Part shown: positions 54,151 to 62,688 of the stretch, piece by piece
Layout: each line of letters begins with the position of its first letter
How positions within the stretch are numbered: position 1 is the stretch's first letter
Assembly: GCF_022829635.1 (NCBI RefSeq)
Contig: NZ_JAKSYO010000094.1
Coordinates: forward strand, 1-64,000
Source of the DNA: Methylobacterium sp. E-066
GTDB lineage: Bacteria; Pseudomonadota; Alphaproteobacteria; Rhizobiales; Beijerinckiaceae
Length of the DNA stretch: 64,000 nucleotides
Direction of reading: 5' to 3'
Position numbers and translations under genes: made by a program
The notes under the pieces: model-generated
What the model saw: the letters and a program-made list of their open reading frames with translations, nothing else
What the model was told of the DNA's origin: nothing
Database searches by the model: none

Positions 54151-55542
54151 ATGCAGGTCGCCATTAAGGCCGCCGGGACGCGCGTCGAGACCGTGGCCGG
54201 CGAGATCCGCGAGCGGATCGCGGCGCGCCATCTCGTGCCTGGGGTCCGGATCCCGTCGGTGCGGGCGTTCGCGGAATCCATGGGCGTGTCGAAATCGACC
54301 GTGGTGGAGGCCTATGACCGGCTGGCCGCCGAGGGCACCCTGGTGGCGCGGCCGGGCTCGGGCTTCTACGTCGCCGGCAAGACCCGGCCGCTCTCACTCC
54401 AGGCGATGGGCCCCCGGCTCGACCGGATCGTCGATCCCCTGTGGATCACCCGCCAGGCCCAGCAGGCCGGTGCGGACCAGCTCAAGCCCGGGGCCGGCTG
54501 GCTGCCGGATTCCTGGATGCCGCACGAGGCGCTCCGGCGGGGCCTGCGCCGGGTGGCGCGGGCGGACCTCGCCGAGATGACCAATTACGACCGGCCGCTC
54601 GGCTACGAGCCCCTGCGGATCCAGATCGCCCGCAAGATCGCCGAGAAGGGCGTCGGCGCCGAGCCGGGCCAGATCGTGCTGGTCGAATCGGCCACCCAGG
54701 CTCTCGACCTGGTCTGCCGGTTCCTGCTCCAGCCGGGCGACACCGTGCTGGTGGACGATCCCTGCTACTTCAACTTCCTGGCGCTGCTGCGGGCGCACCG
54801 GGTCTCGGTGGTCGGCGTGCCGCTGACCCCGGAGGGGCCGGACCTGCGGGCCCTCGGGAGCCTGCTCGAACGGCACCGACCGCGCTTCTACCTGACCAAC
54901 GCGGCGCTCCAGAACCCCACCGGCGCGAGCCTCGCCCCGGCCATCGCCCACCGGCTGCTGAAGCTGTGCGAGGCGCACGACACCCTGATCGTCGAGGACG
55001 AGATCTTTGGCGATCTCGAACCGGAGCCCGCCCCGCGCCTCGCCGGGTTCGACGGGCTGGAGCGGGTGATCCAGATCGGCAGCTTTTCGAAGACCCTGTC
55101 GGCGGCGGCGCGCTGCGGCTGGATCGCGCTCCGGGCCGACTGGGTCGAGCCCCTGGTCGACCTGAAGCTCGCGCTCAGCCTCGGCAACGGCCACGTCACA
55201 GCGGCACTGGTGCACAGCCTGATCACCGAGGGCTGCTATCGCCGGCACCTCGCCGAGACCAAGCGGCGGCTCGCCGGCGCCATGGTCCAGGCCTCGGCCG
55301 AGCTCGGCGCCTGCGGCCTGGAGCCGTGGGCCCAGCCCCGGGGCGGCTTCTTCCTGTGGATGCGGCTGCCGGACGGGCGCGACGGCGCCGAGGTGGCGCG
55401 CCGGGCGCTGGCGCAGGGCATGGTCCTGGCCCCGGGCACGGCGTTCAGCCTGTCCGACGACTGGAACGGCTACATGCGCTTCAACGTCGCCCACTGCATC
55501 GACCCGCGCATCCGGCCGATCTTGAGGGCGGCGCTTGCGTGA
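54151..55542 (+). CDS. MocR-type transcriptional regulator (GntR HTH fused to aminotransferase fold)
   Basis: A 463-residue protein: N-terminal GntR winged helix (PSVRAFAESMGVSKSTVVEA), then a type I PLP-dependent fold with NPTG (QNPTGAS) and the Schiff-base Lys314 in GSFSKTLSAAARCGW. MocR proteins usually sense PLP or an amino compound and control a neighbouring gene. ATG 54151 avoids an unlikely extension. It diverges from the DUF1127 gene and converges with the histidine kinase. Confidence 0.9.
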   Translation: MQVAIKAAGTRVETVAGEIRERIAARHLVPGVRIPSVRAFAESMGVSKSTVVEAYDRLAAEGTLVARPGSGFYVAGKTRPLSLQAMGPRLDRIVDPLWITRQAQQAGADQLKPGAGWLPDSWMPHEALRRGLRRVARADLAEMTNYDRPLGYEPLRIQIARKIAEKGVGAEPGQIVLVESATQALDLVCRFLLQPGDTVLVDDPCYFNFLALLRAHRVSVVGVPLTPEGPDLRALGSLLERHRPRFYLTNAALQNPTGASLAPAIAHRLLKLCEAHDTLIVEDEIFGDLEPEPAPRLAGFDGLERVIQIGSFSKTLSAAARCGWIALRADWVEPLVDLKLALSLGNGHVTAALVHSLITEGCYRRHLAETKRRLAGAMVQASAELGACGLEPWAQPRGGFFLWMRLPDGRDGAEVARRALAQGMVLAPGTAFSLSDDWNGYMRFNVAHCIDPRIRPILRAALA

Positions 55543-55545
55543 CTC

Positions 55546-56883
55546 TCACGCCGGCAAGGTCAGCTCCGCCTTCAGGCCTCCGAGATCCGAGCGCCCGAGG
55601 GTGAGGCCGCCGCCGTAGAGCTCGGCGAGTTCGAGGGTGATCGGCAGCCCGAAGCCGTGGCCCGGCACGCCCTCGTCGAGGCGGCGCCCGCGGGCCATGA
55701 CCGCTTCGGCGGCCGCGCCGTCCAGGCCCGGCCCGTCATCCTCGACCCGCACCCCGATTCCACCCGCCTGGCCGGAGGCCGCGACCCGGACCCGGGTGCG
55801 GCACCAGCGGCAGGCATTGTCGACCAGATTGCCGAGCATCTCGTCCAGATCCTGCCCCTCGCAGGGCACCGACAGGTCGTCCGGCACGGCGAGCTCGATC
55901 GCCACACCCTTCTCGGCATAAAGGCGCACCAGCGCGTCGCGCAGGTCCGAGACCCGGGGGGCCAGGGGCGTGCGCGTCCGGGCCGAACCGGCGAGCGCCG
56001 CCGCCCGGGCCCGGCGCAGGTGGTGGCGGACCCGCCGGTCCATGTCGTCGACCTGGAGGCGCAGCGCCCCGCCGGGGTCGCGGGCCGGGTCGGCCAGGGC
56101 CATCGACAGGGTCGCGAGCGGCGTCTTGAGGGCGTGGGCCAGGTTGGCGACGTGGCCGCGGGCGCGCTCCAGGTTCTGGGCGTTCTGGTCGAGCAGCGCG
56201 TTGAGCTCCGTGACCAACGGCTTGATCTCGGCGGGCTGCTCCTCCGGCACCCGCTCTCGGCGCCCGGCGCGCACGGCCGCGAGGTCGGCCCGCAGGCGTC
56301 GCAAAGGCGCCAGGCCGAGGCGGACCTGCAGCGCCAGACCGGCGATCAGGCAGAGGCCGAGCACGCCGAGCGCCAGGGCTAGGCTGGTCAGGGCTTCGCG
56401 CAGGGGGCCGTACAGGGCCGCCCGGGGCGCCGCCGCGACGATCGTGGCAGGGGGCGTCCCCGGCACGTCGAGGATGCGCAGGATCAGCCGCTCCCCCCGC
56501 GGCCCGGTGCCGTCCGCGGGGTGCGGGTGGTCGGGATCGTCGTCGGGGCCCGGCTCGGTGACGGTGATGTGGCCGCCCCGCAGGGAGCCCGAGCCGAAGG
56601 TCTCGGACCCCCGGCGCACCTCCCAGGCCCAGCCGGGGCCGTCCCGGTCGAAGGGCGGCGCGTCGCGGTTCTGGGACAGCAGCCCCGCCTCCAGACCGGC
56701 CCGGAGGGCGACGATCTGGGCGTCGAGATGCCCCTCGATCTGCCCGCGGACGAAGCGGTGCAGGATCACCCCGATGGCGAGGCCGGCCACCACCAGGGCG
56801 GCAAGCACCAGTACCACGGCGGCGGCCAGCAGGCGGGTCCGCAGGGAGCGGCGGAGCGGTGGTCTTTTCTTCGGCGGCGGCAT
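55546..56883 (-). CDS. Membrane sensor histidine kinase (PhoQ-like architecture)
   Basis: A 445-residue kinase: helix 1 (about 17-40), a periplasmic domain rich in acidic and His residues (DDDPDHPHPADG near 114-125), helix 2 (about 165-187), HAMP, His250 in LAHALKTPLATLS, and an ATPase domain with DNACRW and DDGPGL. The acid/His-rich sensor part suggests metal or cation sensing. The start at 56883 overlaps the stop of the response regulator by one base. It works with that regulator. Confidence 0.9.
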   Translation of the reverse strand: MPPPKKRPPLRRSLRTRLLAAAVVLVLAALVVAGLAIGVILHRFVRGQIEGHLDAQIVALRAGLEAGLLSQNRDAPPFDRDGPGWAWEVRRGSETFGSGSLRGGHITVTEPGPDDDPDHPHPADGTGPRGERLILRILDVPGTPPATIVAAAPRAALYGPLREALTSLALALGVLGLCLIAGLALQVRLGLAPLRRLRADLAAVRAGRRERVPEEQPAEIKPLVTELNALLDQNAQNLERARGHVANLAHALKTPLATLSMALADPARDPGGALRLQVDDMDRRVRHHLRRARAAALAGSARTRTPLAPRVSDLRDALVRLYAEKGVAIELAVPDDLSVPCEGQDLDEMLGNLVDNACRWCRTRVRVAASGQAGGIGVRVEDDGPGLDGAAAEAVMARGRRLDEGVPGHGFGLPITLELAELYGGGLTLGRSDLGGLKAELTLPA

Positions 56884-57548
56884 CAGGCCGGATCCGCGTG
56901 CAGGCGGTAGCCGTGGCCGCGCACGCTCTCGATCCGGGCCGGGGCAATCTTCCGGCGCAGGCGGGTGATGATCACCTCCACGGAGTTCGAATCGACATCC
57001 GCGTCGCCCTCGTAGACCCGCTCGATCAGGTGCGGGCGCGGCACCACCGCGTCGCGGTTGAGCATCAGGCAGGACAGGACCCGCCATTCGAGGCCCGTGA
57101 GCTTGAGCGGCAGGCCCTCGTGCTCGAAGGCGCCGAGCCCCGTGTCGAAGCTCAGGGGGCCGCAGGCGATCCGGCTCGCTCCGCCGCCCTGCGACCGGCG
57201 CACCAGGGCGCGCAGGCGGATCACCAGTTCCTCCACCCGGACCGGCTTGACCAGGTAATCGTCCGCCCCCGCCTTGAAGGCCGCGACCTTGTCGCTCCAG
57301 CCGTCCCGGGCGGTGAGCACCAGCACCGGCAGGGTCCGCCCCGCCGCCCGCCAGGCCAGCAGCACCGAGACGCCGTCGCCCTTGGGCAGGCCGAGATCGA
57401 GCACCACCGCGTCGTAGCCCTCGGTCTCGCCGAGATGCTGGGCGTCCTCGCCGGTGGCGGCCCGGTCGAGGACGAAGTTCTCCGCCCGCAGGACCTTGGC
57501 TAGGGCGTCGGCGAGCGCCGCGTCGTCCTCCACCAGCAGGATTTTCAA
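56883..57548 (-). CDS. OmpR/PhoB-family response regulator
   Basis: A 221-residue regulator: receiver with Asp51 (AVVLDLGLP), Thr80 and Lys102 (DYLVKP), and a C-terminal winged helix (RPHLIERVYEGDADVDSNSVE, then RGHGYRL). Gene order regulator then kinase is normal. It is divergent from the exported OB-fold protein at 57804, which it may control, as PhoP-type regulators often control a PepSY or OB-fold neighbour. Confidence 0.93.
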   Translation of the reverse strand: MKILLVEDDAALADALAKVLRAENFVLDRAATGEDAQHLGETEGYDAVVLDLGLPKGDGVSVLLAWRAAGRTLPVLVLTARDGWSDKVAAFKAGADDYLVKPVRVEELVIRLRALVRRSQGGGASRIACGPLSFDTGLGAFEHEGLPLKLTGLEWRVLSCLMLNRDAVVPRPHLIERVYEGDADVDSNSVEVIITRLRRKIAPARIESVRGHGYRLHADPA

Positions 57549-57803
57549 GAGTTCGCCCTCCCCGTGCCTCGGCCGCCGGACATCACAACGCTGCGGGAAG
57601 TTAGGGCCGTCTTCTGACGCTGCCCATCAATCCGGCCTCCCGGATCGGCTGGCGCCGCCAAGTCCTTGATCGCCCGCGCGTCTCGGCCATAGGCGGGCGG
57701 GTTTAACCGGGTCTGAACCGGGCGGTTCAGACCGGATTTGAGGGCGCGCCTTAGGAAGGGGCCACGGACCGATCGGGTCCCGAACCTTCAAAGGACGACA
57801 CCG

Positions 57804-58484
57804 ATGAGCGACGACAACACCATCGACGGCACCGCCCGCGAGATCCGCGAGCCGGCCCCCGCCAAGACAGCCAAAAAGATCCCGGCGCGGAGCTGGGTGG
57901 TGGCCGCGATCGCCGCGCCCCTGGCGCTCGGCGCCGCCGGCCTGTCCCTGGCGCAGGGCAATGCGTTCCAGCCGACGCCGGTGGATCCGGTGGCGATCCA
58001 GGCGCTCGCCCCGTCGAGCGCCACCGCCATCAAGGGCGAGGTCGCCGAGATTTTTGGCAACAAGTTCGTGGTCCAGGACCCCACCGGCCGGGCGCTGGTC
58101 GAGACCGGTCCCGCCGGCGAGGGCGGCAACCTCGTCGCCAAGGGCGAGGCCGTGACCGTGCAGGGCCGCTTCGAGACCGGGTTCCTGCATGCCAGCGTCC
58201 TGACCCATGGCGACGGCCGCAAGGTGGTGATCGGCCCGGCCGGCGGGCCGCCGACCGGCAGCCTCGACTGGGCCAAGGACAAGCTCGGCCTCGGGCCCAC
58301 CCCGGACGTGCCGGCGCTGACCGCCGCCGTCCAGGCCGCCGGCTACGGCGACGTGCGGGTGACCGGCCGCGGCCCGCGCCACCTCGAGGTGGCAGCCAAG
58401 GACCGCGACGGGCGCGAGCATCAGCTCCATGTCGGCTTCGACGGCCAAGTCCGCGAGCGGCCGGTCCCGGGCGCCCGGCTCTGA
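57804..58484 (+). CDS. Exported OB-fold protein with PepSY-like tail
   Basis: A 226-residue protein. A hydrophobic segment (about 31-50, WVVAAIAAPLALGAAGLSLA) is an uncleaved anchor or signal. Residues about 73-140 form a small beta barrel (GEVAEIFGNKFVVQDPTGRA, VTVQGRFETGFLHASVLTH), similar to the YgiW/YdeI bacterial OB fold. The C-terminal part (TAAVQAAGYGDVRVTGRGPR then EVAAKDRDG) resembles a PepSY repeat. Such proteins help cells under metal or peroxide stress. It is divergent from the two-component genes and probably regulated by them. Confidence 0.78.
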   Translation: MSDDNTIDGTAREIREPAPAKTAKKIPARSWVVAAIAAPLALGAAGLSLAQGNAFQPTPVDPVAIQALAPSSATAIKGEVAEIFGNKFVVQDPTGRALVETGPAGEGGNLVAKGEAVTVQGRFETGFLHASVLTHGDGRKVVIGPAGGPPTGSLDWAKDKLGLGPTPDVPALTAAVQAAGYGDVRVTGRGPRHLEVAAKDRDGREHQLHVGFDGQVRERPVPGARL

Positions 58485-58551
58485 CGGCGTGATGCAACCG
58501 TTTCGGCCCTGCCGCGTCCTCCTTGTCACTCACCCGGACAGGAGGCGCGCC

Positions 58552-58860
58552 TTGGAACCGATGAAGCCGATGGAACCCATGAAGCCCATGGAACCGATGA
58601 AGCCGATGAAGGGTATGGAGCCCTTCTGGCCCAAGGACCTGGGCGACCCCTCGACCAGCGGCTCCCAGAACGGGATGAAATACGCGTTCTTCCCGGACAA
58701 GCACCGGCTCCTGATCGAGCGCGACGGCCAGGTCTCGACCTACGACAGCGGCGACCACCGGATCGGCGGCGTCTCGCAGTCGGACGGCAGCACGAAGTCG
58801 CTGACCTTCTCCAGCCAGAACGGCCACGTGGATCTGGGCTCGCTGAAGAAGCTCGACTGA
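58552..58860 (+). CDS. Small protein with Met-Lys/Glu-Pro repeats
   Basis: A TTG at 58552 with GGAGG six bases upstream starts a 102-residue frame. It opens with tandem MEPMKP units (about six Met-x-Pro steps, DNA repeat ATGAAGCC / ATGGAACC) followed by GMEPFWPKDLGDPS and a compact acidic C-terminal part (YAFFPDKHRLLIERDGQVST). There is no signal peptide. The repeat is coded in a degenerate way, so it is under protein-level selection. The function is unknown; possibly a metal-binding or structural peptide. Confidence 0.6.
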   Translation: MEPMKPMEPMKPMEPMKPMKGMEPFWPKDLGDPSTSGSQNGMKYAFFPDKHRLLIERDGQVSTYDSGDHRIGGVSQSDGSTKSLTFSSQNGHVDLGSLKKLD

Positions 58861-58895
58861 CGATCGGGCTGGGCGCCCGCTCTCCCACCCACCCC

Positions 58896-59019
58896 CCTCA
58901 TCCTGAGGTGACCGGCGATCGAAGATCGCTGGGCCTTGAAGGAGGGCTCCAGGGATCGCGCGGCCGGCTGGAGGGCTCCTTCGAGCCCTCCGCTTCGCTC
59001 CGTCGCCTTAGGATGAGGG
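58896..59019. repeat. Intergenic palindromic element, family B copy 2
   Basis: It begins CCTCATCCTGAGGTGAC and ends CCTTAGGATGAGG, with the same centre as the copy at 33715 (GGAGGGCTCCAGGGATCGCG). It fills most of the 301-base gap before the ABC exporter; the remaining 140 bases show only a C-rich tract. Confidence 0.8.
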
Positions 59020-59161
59020 AGTGGGTGGGAGGCCGGTGTTCCCGAAGCACCGGAGCGGATCCGCACCGCCCCCTCCTACCCCCAACCACCTTCCCCTCCG
59101 GCGCCGAGCCCTCTAAGCCCGGCCCTGCCATGCGAGCCCTCCCGCCGATCCGTCCCGAACC

Positions 59162-60913
59162 ATGCGCGCGCTGATCGAGCTCGTGCGCATCATGCGCGCG
59201 CGCGACCGGCGGCGGCTCGCCTTGATCGCGCTGGGGCTGGCGGTCGCGGCCCTGCTGGAGGTGGTCGGCGTCGCCTCGGTGATCCCGTTCCTGACCTTGG
59301 TCGGCGATCCGTCGGCGGCGACCCGGGTGCCGTATCTGGCCCAGGCTCGCGAAGCCCTCGGCCTCGCCGACGAGCGCAGTTTCTTGCTGGTCACCGGTGG
59401 GGCGGCGCTGCTCGCGATCCTGACCACTGCGGTTGTCAATGCCGGGCTGACCTACGCGCAACTGCTGTTCACGCATCTGGCCGGCTACGGCTTCAGCCGG
59501 CGGCTGCTGTTCCGCTATCTCGACCGCGAGCGGCTGTTCTTCGCCCAGGCCAATAGCGCGGAACTCGCCAAGAACGTCCTGTCCGAGACCGACCGGCTGG
59601 TGGTCGGCGTGCTGACCCCGGCCACCGTCCTGGCCTCCCGGGCGACCTCCGCGCTCGCGGTGATCGTCTTCCTGCTGGCCTACGCGCCGCAACTCGCCCT
59701 GATCCTCGGGGGTGGGTTCGGCGGCCTCTATGTCGGGATCTACCTGATCATGCGGGCCCGGCTCGCCCGGCTGGGCGGCCGCTCGGTGGCCGACAACGAG
59801 GCCCGGTTCCGGATCGTGCAGGAGACCTTCGGCGCACTCACCGAACTGAAGCTCTACGGTCGGGCCGAGGCTTTTGCCGGCCGGTTCGACGCCCCGGCCA
59901 GGGCCTACGCGGTCGCGACCGCGGCGAGCCTGCTCACCGGCCAGATGCCCCGCTTCGTCATTGAGGCCCTGGCCTTCGGCGGGGTGATCGTGGTGGTGCT
60001 GTTCGCCCTGGCCCAGGGGCTCGACGTCGCCGGGATCCTGCCGCTGCTCGGCCTGTTCGCCTTCGCGGGCTACCGGATGCTGCCGGCCTTCCAGAACATT
60101 TTCACCTCGCTCTCGCTGATGCGCTTCTACCGGCCGGTGGTGCAGGTGATCGTCGACGAGCTCGCCGACGAGCGCAGCCCCGTGGCCCGCACGTCCGAGC
60201 GTCTCCCCTTCGCGCACAAAATCCGGCTGGAGGGGATCGGCTTCGATTACGGCACCGGCCGGCCGGCGCTGGCCGGCATCGACCTGACCATCCCGGTCAA
60301 CACCACGGTGGGGCTCGCCGGCCGCACCGGCTCGGGCAAGTCGACCCTGGCGGGCCTGCTGCTGGGGGTGCTCACCCCGGGCACGGGCCGGATCACCGTG
60401 GACGGGCGGGTGCTCGACGCAAGCACCCTCCCCGCCTGGCAGAACCGCATCGGCTACGTCCCGCAGGATGTCTTTCTCGTGGACGGCACGGTGGCCGAGA
60501 ACATCGCGCTCGGCCTCGACGCGCCGGACCTCGCGGCCGTCGAGCGCGCGGCCCGGCTCGCCGGCGCCCACGATTTCGTGGCCGCCCTGCCCCGGGGCTA
60601 CGGCGAACGGGTCGGCGAGCGCGGGGCGCGGCTCTCCGGCGGCCAGCGCCAGCGCGTCGGCATCGCCCGGGCGCTCTATCACGACCCGGACGTGATCGTG
60701 TTCGACGAGGCGACCTCGGCGCTCGACGATGAGACGCAAGGAGCGGTGATGCGCGCCCTGCGGGCGCTCTCGGGCCGGCGCACCCTGATCCTGATCGCCC
60801 ACCGCCTGTCTACCCTGGAGAGCGCCGACGCGGTCCATGTGCTGGAGGCGGGCCGGCTCGTCGCCTCCGGGCCGCCGGAGACCATCCTGCCGGAGCTGGG
60901 AACGGTGGCGTGA
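59162..60913 (+). CDS. ABC exporter, fused permease and ATPase
   Basis: A 583-residue half transporter. Six membrane helices (about 15-310) precede the ATPase with Walker A GRTGSGKST (about 385), signature LSGGQRQRVGIARAL, Walker B VIVFDEATSALD and the His switch. The helix-1 region ALLEVVGVASVIPFLTLVG recalls PglK-type lipid/oligosaccharide flippases. The substrate is unknown. It is not clustered with polysaccharide genes here. Confidence 0.9.
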   Translation: MRALIELVRIMRARDRRRLALIALGLAVAALLEVVGVASVIPFLTLVGDPSAATRVPYLAQAREALGLADERSFLLVTGGAALLAILTTAVVNAGLTYAQLLFTHLAGYGFSRRLLFRYLDRERLFFAQANSAELAKNVLSETDRLVVGVLTPATVLASRATSALAVIVFLLAYAPQLALILGGGFGGLYVGIYLIMRARLARLGGRSVADNEARFRIVQETFGALTELKLYGRAEAFAGRFDAPARAYAVATAASLLTGQMPRFVIEALAFGGVIVVVLFALAQGLDVAGILPLLGLFAFAGYRMLPAFQNIFTSLSLMRFYRPVVQVIVDELADERSPVARTSERLPFAHKIRLEGIGFDYGTGRPALAGIDLTIPVNTTVGLAGRTGSGKSTLAGLLLGVLTPGTGRITVDGRVLDASTLPAWQNRIGYVPQDVFLVDGTVAENIALGLDAPDLAAVERAARLAGAHDFVAALPRGYGERVGERGARLSGGQRQRVGIARALYHDPDVIVFDEATSALDDETQGAVMRALRALSGRRTLILIAHRLSTLESADAVHVLEAGRLVASGPPETILPELGTVA

Positions 60914-60934
60914 GGAGTGCGCGACTGGATCGTA

Positions 60935-61405
60935 TCAGGCGGCCCGACCTTCGACCGCTCCGGGGTCACGGCCTTTAGTCGAGAAGTCGGTCTCGATGCC
61001 CCCCCGCAGGCTGCCGATCAGATTTTCGAGACGCGAATTCAACGGCGGAGGCGTCGCACCGGCCTGCCCGAACCAGAACAGCGTGAGCAGTGTGCACAAG
61101 GCTTCCATCTCGACGACCGCCTTCAGGCGATCGAACCGGGACGCCTCCCCGGCCAGCCTCTCGATGAGAAAATTGGCGTGGTCGTTCAGATCGTGCGTCC
61201 CGACCAGGCCCTTGGTGTTCAGGAACCAGTAGCCGGTCTGGCCAACCTTCTCCAATCCCCTCTTGCCCAGCTTGAACAACTCGCCCTTCCTGTAGGCGAG
61301 GGTGGGGGGAACCTGCAGGATGTCCGTGACAGCGGATGGGTCGAGCGCGTCGCCCTCGAAGCGGAGCGTTGCGAAGGCTCGGAGCGGGGATGCTTCAGTC
61401 CTCAT
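60935..61405 (-). CDS. DUF4279-like protein
   Basis: A 156-residue cytoplasmic protein. It begins MRTEASPLRAFATLRFEGDA with the DUF4279 pattern LDPSAVTDILQVPPTLAYRKG and an aromatic segment TGYWFLNTKGLVGTHDLNDH. DUF4279 is known as a candidate immunity or antitoxin-like family. Its start lies 10 bases inside the end of the upstream small gene, so they are coupled. An extension to 61432 (MARRSATSM) is possible. Confidence 0.6.
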   Translation of the reverse strand: MRTEASPLRAFATLRFEGDALDPSAVTDILQVPPTLAYRKGELFKLGKRGLEKVGQTGYWFLNTKGLVGTHDLNDHANFLIERLAGEASRFDRLKAVVEMEALCTLLTLFWFGQAGATPPPLNSRLENLIGSLRGGIETDFSTKGRDPGAVEGRAA

Positions 61406-61622
61406 CATAGATGTTGCCGATCTCCTCGCCACGTGCGTCGGTTACGTCCCCGTTGTCATAGATGATGATGCTGTCCGCTCCGCGTAGCCCGGCCGCCGCC
61501 TTTATGGCGTGGATGGCGCCGCCGACCGTCTCCTCATCCAGATTCAGCTTCTCACTGACATAGGAAACTGGGCTTCCACCCCTGTTCCAGATGACCCGTC
61601 GCCGCGTGTGCTCCTGGATCAT
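61395..61622 (-). CDS. Small acidic-tailed protein, possible orphan toxin-domain
   Basis: 75 residues: RRRVIWNRGGSPVSYVSEKL, NLDEETVGGAIHAIKAAAG, and the tail DNGDVTDARGEEIGNIYDED. The GDV-x-D...GE-x-IGN ending recalls the last residues of many secreted polymorphic toxins, but here it stands alone without a delivery domain. It is coupled to a DUF4279 gene. It could be a small toxin, an antitoxin or a remnant. The ribosome site is 13 bases upstream and weak. Confidence 0.55.
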   Translation of the reverse strand: MIQEHTRRRVIWNRGGSPVSYVSEKLNLDEETVGGAIHAIKAAAGLRGADSIIIYDNGDVTDARGEEIGNIYDED

Positions 61623-61809
61623 CGTGGGGACGTGAACTCCTTCCGGAATTCGTCGACTCGTTCGATCCGGCGTCCGGAAGCGCCGAGTTTATCCCGGACC
61701 TGTGAGTTGGCAACCTGAGGCAACGCGCCGCCTATCCGATACACGCGCCCCTTGCGTCCCGGCCCGCGTTCGTTACCTCGGCTGTCCGAGGATCGCCCGG
61801 GAGGCCCGC

Positions 61810-62685
61810 TTGAGCACGCGCATCGACCTGACCGCGCCGGACGGCACCACGGCCACGCTGTCCACCCACGGGGCCGAGCCGGTCTCCTGGCGGGTCGGCG
61901 GGACCGAGTATCTGTGGAGCGGCGACCCGGCGCATTGGAACCGGCACGCCCCCTGGCTCTTCCCGGTGGTCGGCGCCTCGGCCGGCGGAAAGGTGAAGGT
62001 CGGGTCCGAGAGCTACCCGATGGCCCAGCACGGCTTCGCGCGGGACCTGCCCTTCGCGGTGGTGGAGCGCAGCGCCGACGCGGTGATTCTGCGGCTGACC
62101 GACGGGCCGGAGACCCGGGTGCATTACCCCTTCGCCTTCCGGCTCGACATCGCCGCCAGGGTTCGCTTAGCGGGCCTCGACCTCGACGTCACCGTGGCCA
62201 ACACCGGCGACGCGCCCCTGCCCTACGCGCTCGGGTTCCACCCGGCCTTCCCATGGCCCTTCGCGGGCGGCACGCGGGCCAAGGATGGTGGCTACGCAGT
62301 CGAATTCGAGCAGGCAGAGCGTCCGTTCGCGCCCCAGGTCGGCCCCGGCGGCCTGCTGCTGCGCGAGGAGCAGCCGATCCCGATCACGGGCCATACGCTG
62401 CCCCTCGACCCAAGCATCTTCACCGAAGCGTTCGTGTTCCGGAACGCGAAGAGCCGCCGGATGCGCTTCACCGGACCCGACAAGGCGATCCGCATGGAGA
62501 TGGCCGATTTCCCCCATCTCGCCGTCTGGACGAAGCCGACCGCGCCGTTCCTGTCGCTGGAATGCTGGACCGGCTACGCCGACTGGGCGGATTTTTCCGG
62601 GCCCCTCGTGGCGCGCGATTCGCAGCGCCTGCTGCCGCCGGGGGCGCAGGCACGTCACGGCGTCCGCCTGACCCTGGAAGCCTAG
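61810..62685 (+). CDS. Aldose 1-epimerase family protein (LacX / glucose-6-phosphate epimerase like)
   Basis: A 291-residue beta-sandwich mutarotase. A TTG at 61810 with GGGAGG five bases upstream starts STRIDLTAPDGTTATL. Motifs: AEPVSWRVGGTEYLWSGDP (substrate strand), HGFARDLPF and GFHPAFPWPF (catalytic His), and the final Glu in FLSLECWTGY. It probably interconverts anomers of a hexose or hexose phosphate. It lies 3 bases ahead of hemD, so the two may be cotranscribed. Confidence 0.85.
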   Translation: MSTRIDLTAPDGTTATLSTHGAEPVSWRVGGTEYLWSGDPAHWNRHAPWLFPVVGASAGGKVKVGSESYPMAQHGFARDLPFAVVERSADAVILRLTDGPETRVHYPFAFRLDIAARVRLAGLDLDVTVANTGDAPLPYALGFHPAFPWPFAGGTRAKDGGYAVEFEQAERPFAPQVGPGGLLLREEQPIPITGHTLPLDPSIFTEAFVFRNAKSRRMRFTGPDKAIRMEMADFPHLAVWTKPTAPFLSLECWTGYADWADFSGPLVARDSQRLLPPGAQARHGVRLTLEA

Positions 62686-62688
62686 CGC

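Noticed and set aside
58561-58616. Short tandem DNA repeat that might suggest a CRISPR or satellite
   Set aside because: Units are only about 9-18 bases, in frame, with synonymous variation; it encodes Met-Pro repeats.
58898-60838. 646-codon minus-strand frame
   Set aside because: Antisense shadow of the ABC exporter with random Arg/Gln-rich product.
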